Shown in pieces: positions 60,691 to 64,000 of a DNA stretch of 64,000 nt. The stretch's first letter is position 1. Each line of letters starts with the position of its first letter. The translations under genes and the position numbers were made by a program. A model generated the notes under the pieces. That model saw nothing but the letters and a program-made list of their open reading frames with translations. It did no database searches and was not told the DNA's origin. Source of the stretch: Marsupella aquatica (lineage: Eukaryota > Marchantiophyta); contig OZ316891.1 of the NCBI GenBank assembly GCA_973895155.1, positions 17,794,001 through 17,858,000 on the forward strand. The letters run 5' to 3'.

Positions 60691-62004
60691 TCGGACCTTC
60701 TGCGTCAATGACATGAGGCCCAAAATCACTAATTATCAAGCGAATGCATTTGGTGAGTCCCTGTGACCCATTCATGTTTCTCAGAAGCATGATGGGTACA
60801 TGAATCGTAAGATTCAACTTATGTGGACTAAGTATGGTAGCCATTGCTAATGTAGTATAACTATGCAATCTCCACCGATTTTCTATTTTGTTTATCTGCA
60901 GTATTGTCCCTCATGAATTCCATCAGGTTGCGGTTGAACATTCTCATGAACAATATATAAGTGGAAATTTCACCTTCTGTAAAAGCGTCATTCCAACGCT
61001 GTACCTCCAGTTTCTGAATCTTTGTTTACATGTGACAATCATTTTCCCACTCATGAGGATTTTCATCTCACCCACTTTGAGAAACAAAACAACTGCTCTC
61101 TTTCAAGGGGATAAAGTATAATGGGCAGCTGTATTCCACCTGGTCCCAGCTGCTGAATTGTAGGGTCTGTGAGCTTTGTACTTTCACCGGATCAATCTGA
61201 TAATCTTGGTCCGGGATGGACTCGGAAGGGCTGGACCCGAAGTTTCTGTGATGTGATCTAGTGCCTCCCAGACAGCATGCAGTCAATTTCCGACTTGGCA
61301 AGTTTGAAGTAATGATCTATTTACATGTATAAGTTAATCGCAAGAGGTGAACTTGTCAGCGATCACAACTGAGGAAACCCTTGCAGTCGAATAACTTCTG
61401 TTTTCGACGACTATTGGAGCTTTTCCGTTTCTCCTGGGTGTGTAATACTTTGCAGGCGTAGAACGTTAGAATGAAAGATGGAACAAATTGTAGTCCAGAT
61501 AGAGGCCTGGGAAAGAACGAGATGACGGAACAACTAGCAGCAGTCTTTGACAGAAGTTGCCAATTTTGTAACAGACCTGCAAAGGTCGTCAAGTCAGCTC
61601 AGAGATCACCGCAGAGAATTCACCTCACAGGTAACTGGAAAGTAACTCAATACATTTACCGTGTTTGCGTACCCAAACGCACAATTCGGAAATTGTTTAG
61701 TAGTTTTAGTTTTCATCCGCAGACGATCCATATGGTTATTGCCACTATTGAGGGACTAAAACACGCCGCTAAGAACATTTTGCTGGACGGTTGTAACGGA
61801 CATTTCCCCCAAAATTGCAGAAATCAATGATCAGTTCGCCCCTATCAAATTGTGCAATGTGGCAATTAATGCTAACATTCAAAAAAGGGAATTTCAACAG
61901 GATTCATACTTTTGGCAATGACTAATTGATCCTTACTAGTTTGGGTTTTGAAAACCACTACAATGAATATTACAAGAGAAATATTAAAGGCTCGATATAA
62001 AATG
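60691..62004. other. Intergenic DNA, 3' flank of the C45 hydrolase gene
   Basis: The 3' UTR of the - strand hydrolase gene should end in the right part of this stretch. A 119-codon + frame (61471-61830) has no recognisable domain and I do not support it as a gene. Confidence 0.4.
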
Positions 62005-63705
62005 CTAAGAGGAATCTTTCTGTCTTTGTAGCAGCATACAATAGTCAAATTGCACATCAGATTGGATTACCGTACACCGAGGTTCTGGTAGTAAGAGAGA
62101 GCTCATGTTCAGCTTGAGGAGGTTTCTGCAAATATCAACAAACCAATATTCCATCAAACTTGGCAAACCTCACATATTGAGCATCCGAGGCTACCAGAAA
62201 CCAAGGCATTTGAGGACAGTGGAAAGGCTTTTGGCCCAAATTATACTTGTCACTTTTAAATACAATTGAGCTCGTTCAGCAATCACGCACATAAACACAC
62301 ATTTTCACACAAACACACAGACTAGGAACCGAAATGCTCTCTAAATAGGAGACGAAGCACCGTTGTGAACCAAATTTGTACCTTCTATACGCAGGGATGA
62401 TATCCCCTGAAATGGGACTCTTAAGGGCCCAACTGAAGAATACATTGTTTCCAAAGAAGTCATATAGTGCAGTGTGCGTTACTCCTGCTTGTTGCCTGGA
62501 AACCATGTCCATGATACTAGTCTCATCAAGCCTTCCATAATAATTTCGCACAATGGAGCCCATACATTTGTCATTTGATGGCTGCTCGTACTGATCCACA
62601 AAAATTACTCCAGGCAACTCGTTATGGCCAGGCGTGACCGATGTGATCTGCAGAGAGATTAAAATCATTACAGCCAGCCTTAAAAACGATGAGATAAAGC
62701 TGTGTAAATAGGAAAGGCACTCATTAGATAGCCCCTAAACCCCCTCAATTGAGACAGAGGACGTACCACAGTGAAATTGCTGTCATCATGAAGCTGAAGT
62801 ACGTCTGCAGAATAACCGAGGAGGAGAAATTTGTTGTCTTCCAGAGATCCAATGCCAACAAGGATTGGACAAGTACGTGGGGTTTCCATTAGCAGATTCC
62901 ACGCTCCTTCAAGATTTTTTGTGAATTGTAAGACGTCCCTGAGAACAAAGTGCCAAGGCATCCCTCTGTGACTGCCGGTACCATTGTAGCCCACCCAAGC
63001 CTGGAAATCTTTCTAATTGTCAGTTGAACTTTGCAAAGATTCGCAAACTTTGCGTTGCCTCTTGCAACACCCAACAGAAGTGCATGTTGCATATACCAGC
63101 AAGAAGGAAGTGCGATACAAAGTAGTCCAAAAGCAGTGTATCAACGGACCTTTTCGGACACTCCAAGGCGACCCGAATAGCCTGAGATGCAGCCAATAAA
63201 TCCTGCCCATGTGAAGATAGCAAAGGAATTTCCATCGGAGGGATGGAAGTTGATGACTGAGTGATAATCCAGTAGCGGTGCGCTTATATCCCAGTCGAGG
63301 GCCCTCATCTGGTAAAGACCGCCTAGGATCAACACCACCGACAAATCTTTCAAGTTGAATATAAACAGACCAAACATGATGATATATATTTCATGTGGCA
63401 TTAAACCATTCAATTGTATTTTGAATCGTTTCGCACACACTCGAGAACACAAACTTTGAACAAGGGTAATGTTCATTACTACAAGTTCTACCTTTCGGAG
63501 TTAATGTTGTTGCTGAGCCCCAAGAGCCTAGCATAGAGCAGGAGGCCTGAAAGAGCTCTGGAACCATCTGAATACGAACAACATCTTGATAATCTACTTC
63601 TGCTCCTTGCGAAAGACCCAGCATCTCATCTACAAATCCTGAATGTGACGAAGAGAAAAGGTTTAGCTTTGCCACCAAAACTACAGCCTCGTCTTTCAGT
63701 GCTTG
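62005..63705 (-). CDS. C45/acid-ceramidase-like Ntn hydrolase (Dcd1-like), 3' part, N-terminus outside the window
   Basis: Exons in transcript order: 63705(?)-63492, 63322-63150, 63000-62767, 62647-62382, 62125-62005. Phases agree from 63638 downwards. The visible protein is about 330 aa. ALKDEAVVLVAKL and GFVDEMLGLSQGAEVDYQDV precede ELFQAS|CSMLGSWGSATT. Family knowledge: in C45-type N-terminal nucleophile hydrolases (penicillin acyltransferase, acid ceramidase, Dictyostelium Dcd1A/B), autocleavage before this Cys frees the nucleophile. Next come QMRALDWDI, FTWAGFIGCISGYS (oxyanion/core strand), LGVSEKAWVGYNGTG, HFVLRDVLQFTKNLEGA and FVDQYEQPSNDKCMG. The C-terminus is PAYRRNLLKLNMSSLLLPEP plus a short tail. 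A lipid amide substrate and secretion or a vacuolar/lysosomal place are inferred from the family. The upstream exons with the signal peptide should lie beyond base 64000. A GT at ACG|GTAATC (62071) could shorten the last exon. Confidence 0.85.
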
Positions 63706-64000
63706 CTGACCACCGTTTTGCACGTTTTTGCACATCATGACTGGGATTCATTCAAAGTTGCTTCAATTTATTTGCCAACAAAGACACTTCTGCAAGGAAG
63801 GTAAACATTGAGGACAAAAGCATAGATAAGATAAACATTCCCAACAGAAAATCAAAGAGAGTAATTCAACCACAACACAACACAACACAACACCAAAATA
63901 CCCGCTGTTGACAGAAATTGGCTTTATGTACATAAGGTAAACTCTAGACTGCTGCATGTGTTCTAAGGTGCTCACAAACAGCCGATACATCAACTGACTA

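Noticed and set aside
61471-61830. 119-codon + frame
   Set aside because: No recognisable motif; it lies in the 3' flank of the - strand hydrolase gene. The length alone is not enough.
63763-63993. 76-codon - frame at the window end as the N-terminus of the C45 hydrolase
   Set aside because: Its Cys/Leu-rich peptide does not match the expected leader and no phase-consistent donor joins it to the exon at 63705. More likely intron.
1-64000. CRISPR array, bacterial operon or phage-like system
   Set aside because: The repeats are plant minisatellites and mobile DNA. The genes have spliceosomal introns and there are no spacer arrays.
1-64000. tRNA and rRNA genes
   Set aside because: By eye I found no A/B-box pair with a cloverleaf and no rRNA-like block. 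A tRNAscan-SE run would be decisive.

Overview
The window is a stretch of a plant nuclear genome. The genes are split into many short exons with GT..AG introns, spaces between genes are long and AT-rich, and mobile DNA of plant type is present (a Ty1/copia fragment, a DDE transposase relic, MITE-like elements, a TTTAGGG-like telomeric patch). The MCTP and the porin-like protein are plant families. The intron-rich MCTP, the RCC1-HECT ligase and the stand-alone myosin-I TH1 protein do not look like a flowering plant. My best guess is a non-seed land plant such as a moss or other bryophyte, possibly a lycophyte; this is inference, with no marker gene to settle it.

Layout. 0.4-5.4 kb, + strand: a complete 14-exon MCTP (four C2 domains plus a C-terminal membrane region, 930 aa). 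5.4-22.8 kb: no recognisable intact gene; it holds tandem duplications, a dispersed repeat family that recurs at 58-60 kb, a broken DDE transposase (about 14.0-15.2 kb) with a perfect 20-bp hairpin, a pair of MITE-like elements with flanking duplications (16.4-16.9 kb) and a four-copy array (20.8-21.3 kb). 22.8-24.1 kb, - strand: a small protein built around a myosin-I TH1 lipid-binding domain with no motor. 27.7-41.5 kb, + strand: a 32-exon HERC-like E3 ubiquitin ligase (seven RCC1 repeats then HECT, 1126 aa). 43.7-48.3 kb, - strand and convergent with the ligase: a 15-exon, 449-aa conserved plant protein with the look of a beta-barrel. 48.3-62.0 kb: repeats, a copia fragment, a satellite-like array. 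62.0 kb to the end, - strand: the 3' part of a C45/acid-ceramidase-like Ntn hydrolase whose N-terminus lies outside the window.

Every spliced model was checked by hand for exon phase, and exon lengths add up to whole codons for the four genes that are complete in the window. The genes look functionally unrelated (membrane contact and plasmodesmata, lipid binding, ubiquitination, organelle membrane, lipid amide hydrolysis). No operon-like or cluster logic is expected or seen.
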